From positions 1 through 32,921 of the forward strand of contig JAEUHU010000463.1 in assembly GCA_016793305.1 (NCBI GenBank): DNA of 32,921 nucleotides, given 5' to 3'. Below the pieces are notes generated by a model. That model ran no database searches, was not told the origin of the DNA, and saw only the letters and a list, made by a program, of their open reading frames with translations. Each line of letters opens with the position of its first letter. Within the stretch, counting starts at the first letter, position 1. The DNA is from Planctomycetota bacterium. GTDB lineage: Bacteria > Planctomycetota > UBA1135 > UBA2386. A program made the position numbers and the translations under genes. This document shows positions 23,408 through 31,899 of the stretch, in pieces.

Positions 23408-26400
23408 GCCAGCACCCCGAGTTCTCTCCCGCCGAACGCGACCAGCTCGCCCAGGAACTGCTCGAGCTGCACTTCGGCTGCCACGAAGACCCGACCGCAC
23501 TGCAAGCGCGTCTCGCCGCCGAGCCGGCCCTGCGGGCGCTGCAGCAGGAGGTGCTGCAGAAGGCACGGGTGCTCGAGGCGGCGGTGAAGCCGACGATCGA
23601 CCCGCTGCCGTTGCCGGCACCTGGATCGGCGTCGAAGGCCGACCATGCCCATGGCCGCCCGGAGTCCCTGCCGCGGCGACTGCTGCGCACTCCGTTCGGA
23701 CGCCTCGGCACGCTGGCCAGCATCGCCGCAGCCGCCCTGCTTCTGGGCCTCGTGTTCGCGTTCGTCGCAGCCCGCGAGCACGCGCAGTTCCAGCGCGAAC
23801 ACCTGCACCTGACCGTCACCGCTCCACGCGCAGTGCCCGGTGGGGCGGCTTGGAGTTTCACCGCCGAGACGCGCGATCTGACCGGCAGCCCCGTCGACGG
23901 TGAACTGCGCTGGCAGGCGTTCGCCGCGAACGGCACCCTGCTGGCGCAGCAAACGACCGCGACGCAGCACGGCAAGCTGGTCGCGACACTCGCCGCCCAT
24001 CCGGACCTGCAGGCCCCGGCTCGCCTGGTCGTCACTGCCGCCACCGCGACCGACGAGGTCTCGCACGTGCTGCCGCTGGCGACGCAGGCGGCGGGCCCGC
24101 TGGTGCACGTCACCACCGATCGCGCGGTCTATCGCCCGGGGGAGCCGCTCTACGCGCGCGCCGTCGTGCTCGACCGCGTCACACGCCTGCCACTCGACAA
24201 GCAGCCGCCGATGCGCGCGCGGCTCGTCGAGGCCAACGGCACTGCCGTCGCGTTCGACCAGGATCCGCAGCCGCACGGCGGCACCAGCGCGTTCACCCTC
24301 GGTCTGCCGGCCCACGGCCCGAGCGGCCCGTTGACGCTCGAGGTCGACGCCGCCGACGGCTCGCTGCCGGTCGAACGCTGCGAGATCGTCGTGCGCAGCT
24401 TCCAGCCGCCCCAGCTGCAGAAGAAGGTTATGCTCGACCGCAGCAGCTACGCACCGGGTGCCCGCGGTGCGGCGACGGTGACGGCGCTGCGGCTCGCCAC
24501 CGGCAACACCGGGGCCTCGGGTGCCTCGGCGACCGCGATGCTGGTGATCGACGGCACCGAAGTGTGGCGCGAGAAGCGTGTGCTCGGCGCACTCGGCGAA
24601 GCGACCTTCGCCTTCGTGGTGCCGAAGGACATCGCCCAGGGTGCGGCACGCTTCGTCGCGACCATCGACGACGGCGGCATCGTCGAGACCGAGGTGAAGC
24701 CGTTCGTGGTGCCGACCGGCAAGGTGCTGGTCGGCTTCTTCCCCGAAGGCGGCGAGCTCGTCGCCGGCGTCGACAACCGCGTCTACGTCGAGTGCACCGA
24801 TCCACTGGGTCGCGCGATCGACACCGTCGGTGATCTGCTCGACGAACGGGATCGTCCGATCGCGAAGTTCCACACCGCCCACCAGGGCCGCGGCATCGTC
24901 GCGTTCGTGCCGAAGGCCGGCACGAGCTACCGGCTGCGCCTCACCGGCCAGGCGGAGCCGTTCGCGCTGCCGGCCGCTCAGGAACGCGGCCTGGCGCTGC
25001 AGCTGCGCGGCGACGAAGTCGCGGCGGCAGCACCGGTGCGCCTCTCGCTCGCCGGCCGCGGCGACGGACCGTGGCTGGTCGGCGTGTTCTGCCGCGGTGT
25101 GCTGGTCGGCCAGACCACGGTGCGCGCCGACGGCAACGGCGAACTGCGCGCCGACGTCGAACTGCCGCTGCCGCCCCACGTCGCCGGCGTACTGCGCGCC
25201 ACGGTGTTCGACCGCAAGCTGCAGCCGGTGGCCGAACGCCTGCTGCGCCGTGCTTCGGCGCAGCACCTCGCGATCGCGATCCGAGCCCAGAAGCCCGAAC
25301 TCAGCCCCGGCGAGCGCCAGCAGCTGACCGTGCAGACGAACGACGAGACCGGCCGCGGCCGCGCGGCCCTCGTCGGGCTCTCGGTCACCGACGACTCGAT
25401 CCACGCGCTGGCCAGCGAGCCGCGCATCGGCCTCGTCGACCATGCGCAGCTGTTCGCCGACGTCGACCGCGGCCTCGAGAAGCTCGAGGCGTTCGGCGAC
25501 TTCTTCCTCGGCGCGGACGGCGCCTCGGCCCACGCCGACCTGCTGCTCGGCACGCGCGGCTGGCGCCGGTTCGTGTGGCGCAACGACGCGAGCGCGCAGG
25601 CGGCGCTGCTCGCGCGTGGCCCCCGGGCGACGGAGTTGCTGGTTCGCGAAGGGTTCGCGCAGGTGCCACAGGTCGCGAGCAACCTCGCCGGTGCGGCCGC
25701 GAAGGGTTCGGCGTTGGCCGACGCGGCGGCGATGGCCGACGAACGCGTGCGCAGCTGGGCTGCCTTGGCGCTGGTGATGCTCGCGACCGCCATCGCCCTC
25801 GAAGGCCTCGCTGCCTTCGTGCGACGCGACCGACGGCGCTGGATCCCGACCCTGGCCGGAACGACGGCGCTGGTGGCACTGATCGCCTTGCTCGTGCCGC
25901 AGATGGCCGAGAGCTCGGCGCCGCCGCCGGGAAGCGCGAGCATGGACGTGCTCAACTCGGCCAACTTCGCGAAGGCCGGCGGCGTCGCCGGTCTCGACGA
26001 CTTCGACATCGTGACGGCCCAAGCGGCGGCCGTGCCGTTCCTGCTCCCCGCCGACGCTCGCGGCGAAGCCAAGGATCCGTTGGCCGGCCCCTTGGCCGGC
26101 GCGTTCTACGACGACGGCGACGAGAGCGACCTCAGGGCCTACCGCCTCGTGCGGCTCGGGTACTGGGACGTCGGCGGGTTCGGTGTGGTCGATGAGTTGG
26201 AGGACCTGTCCGAGGAGATCCTGCAGGAACGCCTCGCCATCCGCAGGCTCCGCGACTGGAGCGGCCCTCGCCACTACGCCCACCAGCACACGCCGACCGA
26301 CGAACGCCGCGACTTCACGCCGACGATCTTCTGGAACGCGCTCGTCGTCACCGACTCGACCGGCCAGGCGACCGTCGAGTTCGCGACCAGCGACGCCGTG

Positions 26401-28404
26401 ACGACGTGGCGTGTGCACGCCGACGCCCACACGGTGTCCGAGAACGGGCGGCTCGGGCAGGCGAACGCGACCTTCTCGGCACGCTTGCCGGTGCAGGTCG
26501 AAGCGAAGCTGCCCGACGAAGTGGCCGCCGGCGATCGCCTGCAGCTGCCGGTGAACGTCGTCGTGCGCGACACGACCGCGACCGAGGTCTCGCTCGTGGC
26601 GAACGTCGGCGACGGCCTGCGGCTCGCCGGCGCTGCGCCGACCACGATCGCGCTGCGCGCAGGCCGCGGCCGCGTGCTGCTGCCGATCGACGTGCAGGAC
26701 CGCCCCGGCCACACGACCGTTCGCCTCGCCGTGCGCCACGGCCGCTTCGAAGACCGCCTCGAGCGCACCGTGGCGATCGCCCCGCGCGGCTTCCCGCACC
26801 GCCGCTCGCACGGCGGCACGCTCGTGCCCGGCACGCCGAGCGAGGTCACGCTCGCGGTGCCGGACCGGTTCGTGCCGAACACCGGCCATGCAACGCTACG
26901 GCTGTTCCCGACGCCGCTCAGCACGCTGACCGCCGGCCTCGAAGGCATGCTGCAGGAGCCGCACGGCTGCTTCGAACAGACCAGTTCGACGAACTATCCG
27001 AACACGCTGGTGCTGCAGTTGCTCGACGAAGGCGGCGACTGCGTGCCGACGGTGGCGCTACGCGCCCGCGACCTGCTCGCGAAGGGCTACGCGCGCCTCG
27101 TCGGCTTCGAGTGCAAGCGCGGCGGCTTCGAGTGGTTCGGCGGCGATCCGGGCCACGAGGCGCTGACCGCCTACGGGCTGCTGCAGTTCCACGACATGGC
27201 GCAGGTGTTCGACGTCGACGCGGCGATGGTCGCGCGCACGCGCAGCTGGCTGCTCGGCCGCCGCAACGGCCGCGGCGACTTCGTGCACGAGGGCACCGAC
27301 CACCACGCGTTCGGACGTTCGCAGCTGCTGACCAACGCCTACTGCGTCTACGCGCTGCTGCAGTCGGGCAGCGCCGCGAACGAACTGTCCACCGAACTCG
27401 ACGCGCTGCTGGCCCGTGGACACAGCAGCGACGACGCCTACGAACTGGCCCTGATCGCCAACGCGCTGCAGCTCGCCGGCCGCGCCGACGCCGCGGCAGT
27501 CCGCCAGCGTCTCGCCGAACGGCAGAAGCCCGACGGCTCGTTGTGCGGCACGACCACGTCGATCACGCAGAGCAGCGGCCGCGACCTCGCGGTCGAGACC
27601 ACCGGCCTCGCGGCCCTGGCGTGGCTCGCCGATCCGGCGTTCGCGAGCCGCACCCGAAAGGCGCTCGAATGGCTGCAGTCCTGCCGTTCGGCGAACGGCA
27701 CCTTCGGCGCCACCCAGGCGACCGTCTGTGCGCTGCGCGCGCTGGTCGCCTACGCGCGCTCGGCGCGGCCGATGCGCACCGCCGGCCTGCTGCGCATCCA
27801 CCGCGGCGACACGCTGCTGGCCGAACGCGCGTTCGCAGCCGACGCGACCGAACCGCTGACCGTCGAGCTGTGGGCGATGCTCGAGCCCGGGGCGCAGACG
27901 CTGCGGCTCGAAGTGACCCGCGACGGCTCCGCCGCGCCCGACGCCACAGCCCCGACGATGCCGTGGGCGCTCGACGTCGCCTACCGCGCCGAACAGCCGG
28001 CCGACGACCCCGACGCTCCGCTCGTGCTGCGCACCACCCTGCGGTCGCGTTCGGTCCAGGAGGGCGAGCCCGTGGCGCTCGACGTCGCGCTCGAGAACAG
28101 CACCGGCGCCGACGTGCCGACGCCGATCGTGCGCCTCGGCCTGCCGGCTGGCTGCGAGCTGCCGACGCGGGTGCTCGAGGACCTGCAGCGCAGCGGCCGG
28201 TTCGACCACTGGGAGCTGCAGGGCCGCGACCTCGTGCTCTACTGGCGCCAGATGCCCGCACGCAGCGAGCGCACGTTCGTGCTCGACCTGGTCGCCCGCG
28301 TGCCCGGCACCAGCAGCGGTGCCGCATCGCGCGCGTGGCCCTACTACGCGCCGACCCGGCACCGCTGGGCCGCCCCGCTGGAGATCGAGATCCGGGCGAA
28401 GTGA
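23404..28404 (+). CDS. Membrane alpha-2-macroglobulin with anti-sigma-like N-terminus
   Basis: This giant envelope protein has 1666 residues. Residues 1-100 are cytoplasmic and helical (LAQELLELHFGCHED..., LQARLAAEPALRALQQEVLQ), like the N-terminal domains of anti-sigma factors. TM1 is at ~101-124. Then come periplasmic macroglobulin domains, with MG2 at ~233-345 (DRAVYRPGEPLYARAVVLDR). TM2 (~785-803) and TM3 (~813-832) flank a basic turn RRDRRR, which fits positive-inside topology. The alpha-2-macroglobulin core (~970-1060, NALVVTDSTGQATVEFATSD) follows, then the thioester domain (~1170-1490) with C1189-F-E-Q1192 in PHGCFEQTSS, so the covalent trap is intact. A final beta domain closes the protein. 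E. coli YfhM is the related trap; it is usually paired with PBP1c, which is absent here. The ATGA overlap with the ECF sigma gene and the N-terminal domain suggest signalling; this is inferred. Confidence 0.95.
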   Translation: MSQHPEFSPAERDQLAQELLELHFGCHEDPTALQARLAAEPALRALQQEVLQKARVLEAAVKPTIDPLPLPAPGSASKADHAHGRPESLPRRLLRTPFGRLGTLASIAAAALLLGLVFAFVAAREHAQFQREHLHLTVTAPRAVPGGAAWSFTAETRDLTGSPVDGELRWQAFAANGTLLAQQTTATQHGKLVATLAAHPDLQAPARLVVTAATATDEVSHVLPLATQAAGPLVHVTTDRAVYRPGEPLYARAVVLDRVTRLPLDKQPPMRARLVEANGTAVAFDQDPQPHGGTSAFTLGLPAHGPSGPLTLEVDAADGSLPVERCEIVVRSFQPPQLQKKVMLDRSSYAPGARGAATVTALRLATGNTGASGASATAMLVIDGTEVWREKRVLGALGEATFAFVVPKDIAQGAARFVATIDDGGIVETEVKPFVVPTGKVLVGFFPEGGELVAGVDNRVYVECTDPLGRAIDTVGDLLDERDRPIAKFHTAHQGRGIVAFVPKAGTSYRLRLTGQAEPFALPAAQERGLALQLRGDEVAAAAPVRLSLAGRGDGPWLVGVFCRGVLVGQTTVRADGNGELRADVELPLPPHVAGVLRATVFDRKLQPVAERLLRRASAQHLAIAIRAQKPELSPGERQQLTVQTNDETGRGRAALVGLSVTDDSIHALASEPRIGLVDHAQLFADVDRGLEKLEAFGDFFLGADGASAHADLLLGTRGWRRFVWRNDASAQAALLARGPRATELLVREGFAQVPQVASNLAGAAAKGSALADAAAMADERVRSWAALALVMLATAIALEGLAAFVRRDRRRWIPTLAGTTALVALIALLVPQMAESSAPPPGSASMDVLNSANFAKAGGVAGLDDFDIVTAQAAAVPFLLPADARGEAKDPLAGPLAGAFYDDGDESDLRAYRLVRLGYWDVGGFGVVDELEDLSEEILQERLAIRRLRDWSGPRHYAHQHTPTDERRDFTPTIFWNALVVTDSTGQATVEFATSDAVTTWRVHADAHTVSENGRLGQANATFSARLPVQVEAKLPDEVAAGDRLQLPVNVVVRDTTATEVSLVANVGDGLRLAGAAPTTIALRAGRGRVLLPIDVQDRPGHTTVRLAVRHGRFEDRLERTVAIAPRGFPHRRSHGGTLVPGTPSEVTLAVPDRFVPNTGHATLRLFPTPLSTLTAGLEGMLQEPHGCFEQTSSTNYPNTLVLQLLDEGGDCVPTVALRARDLLAKGYARLVGFECKRGGFEWFGGDPGHEALTAYGLLQFHDMAQVFDVDAAMVARTRSWLLGRRNGRGDFVHEGTDHHAFGRSQLLTNAYCVYALLQSGSAANELSTELDALLARGHSSDDAYELALIANALQLAGRADAAAVRQRLAERQKPDGSLCGTTTSITQSSGRDLAVETTGLAALAWLADPAFASRTRKALEWLQSCRSANGTFGATQATVCALRALVAYARSARPMRTAGLLRIHRGDTLLAERAFAADATEPLTVELWAMLEPGAQTLRLEVTRDGSAAPDATAPTMPWALDVAYRAEQPADDPDAPLVLRTTLRSRSVQEGEPVALDVALENSTGADVPTPIVRLGLPAGCELPTRVLEDLQRSGRFDHWELQGRDLVLYWRQMPARSERTFVLDLVARVPGTSSGAASRAWPYYAPTRHRWAAPLEIEIRAK

Positions 28405-28431
28405 CGGCAGGGCGGAGCAGGCGACAGCCGA

Positions 28432-28437
28432 TAGGAT
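28432..28437 (+). promoter_or_regulatory. TAGGAT box before secreted protein gene
   Basis: TAGGAT ends six bases before the ATG at 28444. As a -10 element it would place the transcript start on the A of the ATG. The AGGA within it could instead serve as a Shine-Dalgarno site at a seven-base spacing. No matching -35 box is clear, so both readings stay open. Confidence 0.3.
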
Positions 28438-28443
28438 GCGGCC

Positions 28444-29859
28444 ATGACGACCCGCTCCGCCACCGTGGTTCTCGTCACCGGGCTGCTGGCGCTCACTGCT
28501 GCAGCCCAGGACACCGCACCACCGAAGGTGCCGACACACGTCGGTGATGCGACGCTGCACCACGAGCCAGCACGCGAAGTGGGTGCTTCGCAATGGTCGC
28601 TGTGGATGGCGCTCGACCCGCAGACCCGATCGGTCGACGACGTGCGTGCGCACCTCGAGGAACTGCAGCGCCGCTTCGAGAAGCAGCCGCTGCGGATCGG
28701 CGTCGTGCTGCAGGACGCCGCTGCGAAGGCGCTCGCCGCCACGGCACCACGGTTCACGGTCGTCGGCACGGAAGGGTCCATCGCCGTTCCCTCGCTGGCG
28801 ACCGCATCGATCACGGATGCCACGGGCTCGCTCGTAGCCGAGCTGTCGCTCGACTACGCCGAGGACGTGCTGGCGGCTCTGCTCGACGGCAAGGCGGTCG
28901 ATACGATCATGGGGAGCATCGCCCTCGCCGAGAGCCAGCTCGCCACCGTTGGCGATGCCGAAGCCCATCCGCCGACCATCAACGAGCTGCTCGCCGCCCT
29001 GCCGCACAGCGGTCGGGTGCGCGCGCTCGCCGTCCTGGAGCCGTGGTGGTGCCGCGGCGAACACGCCCCGGCCCTCGAAGCACTCGACACCGGCCTGCGC
29101 GAACTCGCCGGCCACACCTATGCGTTGGCCCAGTTCGTCGACCTGGTCGGCCGTGGCGACGACAGCGACCCGACGGTGCGCCAGCGCCTCGCCATCGAGA
29201 TGGCCCCGGTCGCAGCCGCCGCTGGCGACGACCCGTTCGTCCAGTTGGTCTTCCTGCGGTCGCTGCTGCGCGCGAACCGTACGCGACTCGCCGAGCGCGT
29301 GACCAAGCGGCTCGACGCGCAGCTGCAGAAGCGGGGCGATGCCTTCCTGCGGCTGCAGTTCGCCGAGGTGCTGATGGACGCGAAGGACCCGCGCCCGTTG
29401 CGCGCCCTCGCCCAGGCGCATCTCGACGCGATCGCCGACAGCGCGCTCGACCTGGAAGGCATGGCGATGGTGCGCCACAAGCTGCTGCGCCGCTGCGGCG
29501 ACGACAAGGCCGCCGCCGAGCTGCTGAAGCAGTTCCTGCCCGACGAGACCGCGTCCGGCCTCAACAACCACGCCTGGTACACGTGTGTGCGCCTCGACAC
29601 GATGGGCCGGTTCCCCAACTGGGCGAACGACCTCGCCGACCGCATGCTCGCCAGCGATCGGGAACGCCTCGAATCGAACTACCGCGACACCGTGGCGCTG
29701 GCATTCTTCTGTGCTGGACGCGTCGAGGCGGCGGCCGAGCAGCAGACGATCGCCATCGGCGAACACCAGGGCGACCCCCGCTACGCCGGCCGGTTGCGCC
29801 GCTTCGAAGATGCGCTGGCGCGGCAGCGACGCGTGCCGCCGCCGCCTAGCCCGAAGTAG
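28444..29859 (+). CDS. Secreted helical (TPR-like) protein of unknown function
   Basis: This exported protein has 471 residues. A signal peptide is clear (TTRSATVVLVTGLLALTAAA, cleavage likely near residue 22 before QDTAPP). The mature part begins with an alpha/beta segment (~40-150, with DDVRAHLEELQRRFEKQPLR) and continues as an all-helical array typical of tetratricopeptide-like repeats. Examples are DPFVQLVFLRSLLRANRTRL, KRGDAFLRLQFAEVLMDAKD and, near the C-terminus, YRDTVALAFFCAGRVEAAAE. It ends in a Pro-rich tail PPPPSPK. I recognise no enzyme motif. It follows the alpha-2-macroglobulin gene by 39 bases in the same direction and could be the third gene of that operon or have its own promoter. 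A scaffold or partner role in the periplasm is possible but not shown. Confidence 0.75.
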   Translation: MTTRSATVVLVTGLLALTAAAQDTAPPKVPTHVGDATLHHEPAREVGASQWSLWMALDPQTRSVDDVRAHLEELQRRFEKQPLRIGVVLQDAAAKALAATAPRFTVVGTEGSIAVPSLATASITDATGSLVAELSLDYAEDVLAALLDGKAVDTIMGSIALAESQLATVGDAEAHPPTINELLAALPHSGRVRALAVLEPWWCRGEHAPALEALDTGLRELAGHTYALAQFVDLVGRGDDSDPTVRQRLAIEMAPVAAAAGDDPFVQLVFLRSLLRANRTRLAERVTKRLDAQLQKRGDAFLRLQFAEVLMDAKDPRPLRALAQAHLDAIADSALDLEGMAMVRHKLLRRCGDDKAAAELLKQFLPDETASGLNNHAWYTCVRLDTMGRFPNWANDLADRMLASDRERLESNYRDTVALAFFCAGRVEAAAEQQTIAIGEHQGDPRYAGRLRRFEDALARQRRVPPPPSPK

Positions 29860-29880
29860 CGAAGGTCCCGACCCGAACGC

Positions 29881-31734
29881 TCAGTAGGCCTCGATGCGCA
29901 CGGTGTAGGAGACCTGGGTCGCCATCGACGCAGCGTCGACGTCCTGCGTGGTGAGCTCGCTCGCCGCGGTCACCACGAAGGCCACGTAGTAACACTGGGT
30001 CGCAGGGTCGAATCCACCCAAGGATCCGGGCGGGAGCCCCACGGCCTCCATTTGGTCTTCGACGTACATGCGCAGCTGGTCGTGCGTCACGACGAGGTCC
30101 ACGGAGCCGTTGCCCTGCACGGTGTGGGCCACAGAAGGCCCGCCGAGGAAGCCGATCTGGGTGACCTCCAGCTCGTGCGTGCTGGTCACCCCACCCGAGC
30201 TCGTCATCGACGCCTGGAGGACCGCCCTCTGGAACGGCCGCAGGCGCACGACCTGCTGCCCGGTGAGGGCGCTGGCCAGTCGCACAGGTTCCATCATGTC
30301 GCTGATGCTCGCTTCCATGTAGCCGGCGGTGATCTCGAACTGGGTCGGCTGCCGCAGTTGGACTCGAGTGCGATCGACCGACGCCGTGACCTGGTAGTCA
30401 GCACCGGTGGGCCCCGCGTGGACCTGCAGGGAAGCACTCGGCATGGTCTCGATCAGGAACAGGGGATTGGAGGTGTTCGGCCACGACCTGGCGTCGATGT
30501 AGGAGTGGGAGAGCAGCGGGATGTCCGATCCCACCGCAACGAGGCCCGCGGTAGGCTCGGAATAGCGGAACACCTGGTTGCCGCCCGAGGCCGTGCTGAC
30601 CACGTACCCGGCCGGGACGGCGGAGGCCAGGACGGTCCAGTCCATGTTCGGGTCGGGAACGCACGCGTTGACCGTCAGCGTTGCGAACTGGTCCTCGTTG
30701 GTGAGGGTCCGCACCTCGGAGACGCGCCGCGAGAGCCCCTGACAAGTCCGCAGATGCGCCACCGCACGAATCGACCGCTCTCCAGGCACGCTCCAGTAGC
30801 TGCCGAACGGATCGGTGACCACGACCGCCGCGGAACAGAGCACATCGGAGGAGAGGGCCACGTTCACGCAGAACAGGTTGGCACTGAGGCTGGCGAGTGC
30901 GCACAGCAGCGGCGCGTTCGGCCCGAGCACGGTCAAGCCAGCGCATGTCTGGGTCAGCAGGTCACTGACGGCCGCATCGTCGGACATGGCGCAGAGTCGT
31001 CGGAGCTGACTGACGAGCGCCGCGCACTGGTCGGTCCGCCACTCGTACGGCGTGAGGTTGCGCGGCAGGTTGGCGCGGAACACGTCGCCGTCGCGAGTTG
31101 CCGGAAAGACGGCACTGCCGACCGCCGACACGAACTCGATCTCGCACTTCTCGATGTCGGCGATCGCGGGCGACTGGGCCGTGCCACACGAAGCGAGTTG
31201 CACGGTCACCGCCAGGGGCTGGTCGGCGGCGAGGCCGTACGACTGTGCTGGGAGAGCGCGCGGCGTCGCGGGGAGCGCACTCTGGATGGCGAGGGCACTC
31301 GCCGACGGCCGGGGCACCTCGAGGAACGTGTTCCGGTCCATCCAAGCTTCCTCGGTGACCGCCCCCCGTTCGTCGTGGAATCGCAACCAGAGCAACCCCT
31401 CGAGCCATTCGAGCCGGATCCCCTTTCCGTCGGCCGTCACGAACCGGACCGGGCGCCCATCCGGGTCCAAGGCGACCTCGACCGTCTCGGCTCCCGGCGA
31501 CTGGACCACGACCCGGTCCAACGCGGTCGCCACTCCGTTGCCGTCCTTGCGTCCGTGGTAGACGAATTCCCGGCCCTGCGCGTCGACCGAGCGCAGGAGG
31601 CGGGAGTCGTACGGATTGGCGAACACTTCGACGACGGGATCCTGCGGCAGTTCGCCGACAGAACCAGAACCGCCTCCCCCGCAGCCGAGCAGCAGCAGGG
31701 TGGTGGCGAGACAAGGATGGAGGGGAATCTTCAT
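29881..31734 (-). CDS. Large lipoprotein of unknown function
   Basis: This predicted lipoprotein has 617 residues. The signal sequence KIPLHPCLATTLLLLG ends at C18 (L-L-G-C), followed by a flexible GGGGSGSV linker. The first part (~35-135) has short beta repeats reminiscent of YD/RHS-like strands (GREFVYHGRKDGNGVATALD, DPDGRPVRFVTADGKGIRLE), but only two or three are seen. A central region (~225-310) is unusually Cys-rich for an exported protein (TDQCAAL, RRLCAM, QTCAGL, LLCAL, LFCVN, VLCSAA), so disulfides are likely. The C-terminal half is beta-rich without known motifs. By eye its DNA is less GC-rich than its neighbours, which may mean later acquisition or weaker codon bias; I did not count it. 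It is convergent with the secreted helical protein (21-base gap). Confidence 0.7.
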   Translation of the reverse strand: MKIPLHPCLATTLLLLGCGGGGSGSVGELPQDPVVEVFANPYDSRLLRSVDAQGREFVYHGRKDGNGVATALDRVVVQSPGAETVEVALDPDGRPVRFVTADGKGIRLEWLEGLLWLRFHDERGAVTEEAWMDRNTFLEVPRPSASALAIQSALPATPRALPAQSYGLAADQPLAVTVQLASCGTAQSPAIADIEKCEIEFVSAVGSAVFPATRDGDVFRANLPRNLTPYEWRTDQCAALVSQLRRLCAMSDDAAVSDLLTQTCAGLTVLGPNAPLLCALASLSANLFCVNVALSSDVLCSAAVVVTDPFGSYWSVPGERSIRAVAHLRTCQGLSRRVSEVRTLTNEDQFATLTVNACVPDPNMDWTVLASAVPAGYVVSTASGGNQVFRYSEPTAGLVAVGSDIPLLSHSYIDARSWPNTSNPLFLIETMPSASLQVHAGPTGADYQVTASVDRTRVQLRQPTQFEITAGYMEASISDMMEPVRLASALTGQQVVRLRPFQRAVLQASMTSSGGVTSTHELEVTQIGFLGGPSVAHTVQGNGSVDLVVTHDQLRMYVEDQMEAVGLPPGSLGGFDPATQCYYVAFVVTAASELTTQDVDAASMATQVSYTVRIEAY

Positions 31735-31899
31735 GGGGAACCCGCGTGGTCACGGCGCCAGCACCGGCGATTCGGCCGAACGGCGCACCGCCCCCGAGCG
31801 CATGCGACCCGACCAACCCGCAGACCCACCCGAACTTCGTGGGGGCGCCCGGCAAACCCCCTGCGCTGGCCGCGGCAGTGCGGCTATCCTGCCGACCCC

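Noticed and set aside
22858..26889. 1343-codon open frame on the minus strand opposite the sigma factor and alpha-2-macroglobulin
   Set aside because: Its composition is Arg/His/Gln-rich with no hydrophobic core, and it crosses two well-identified genes.
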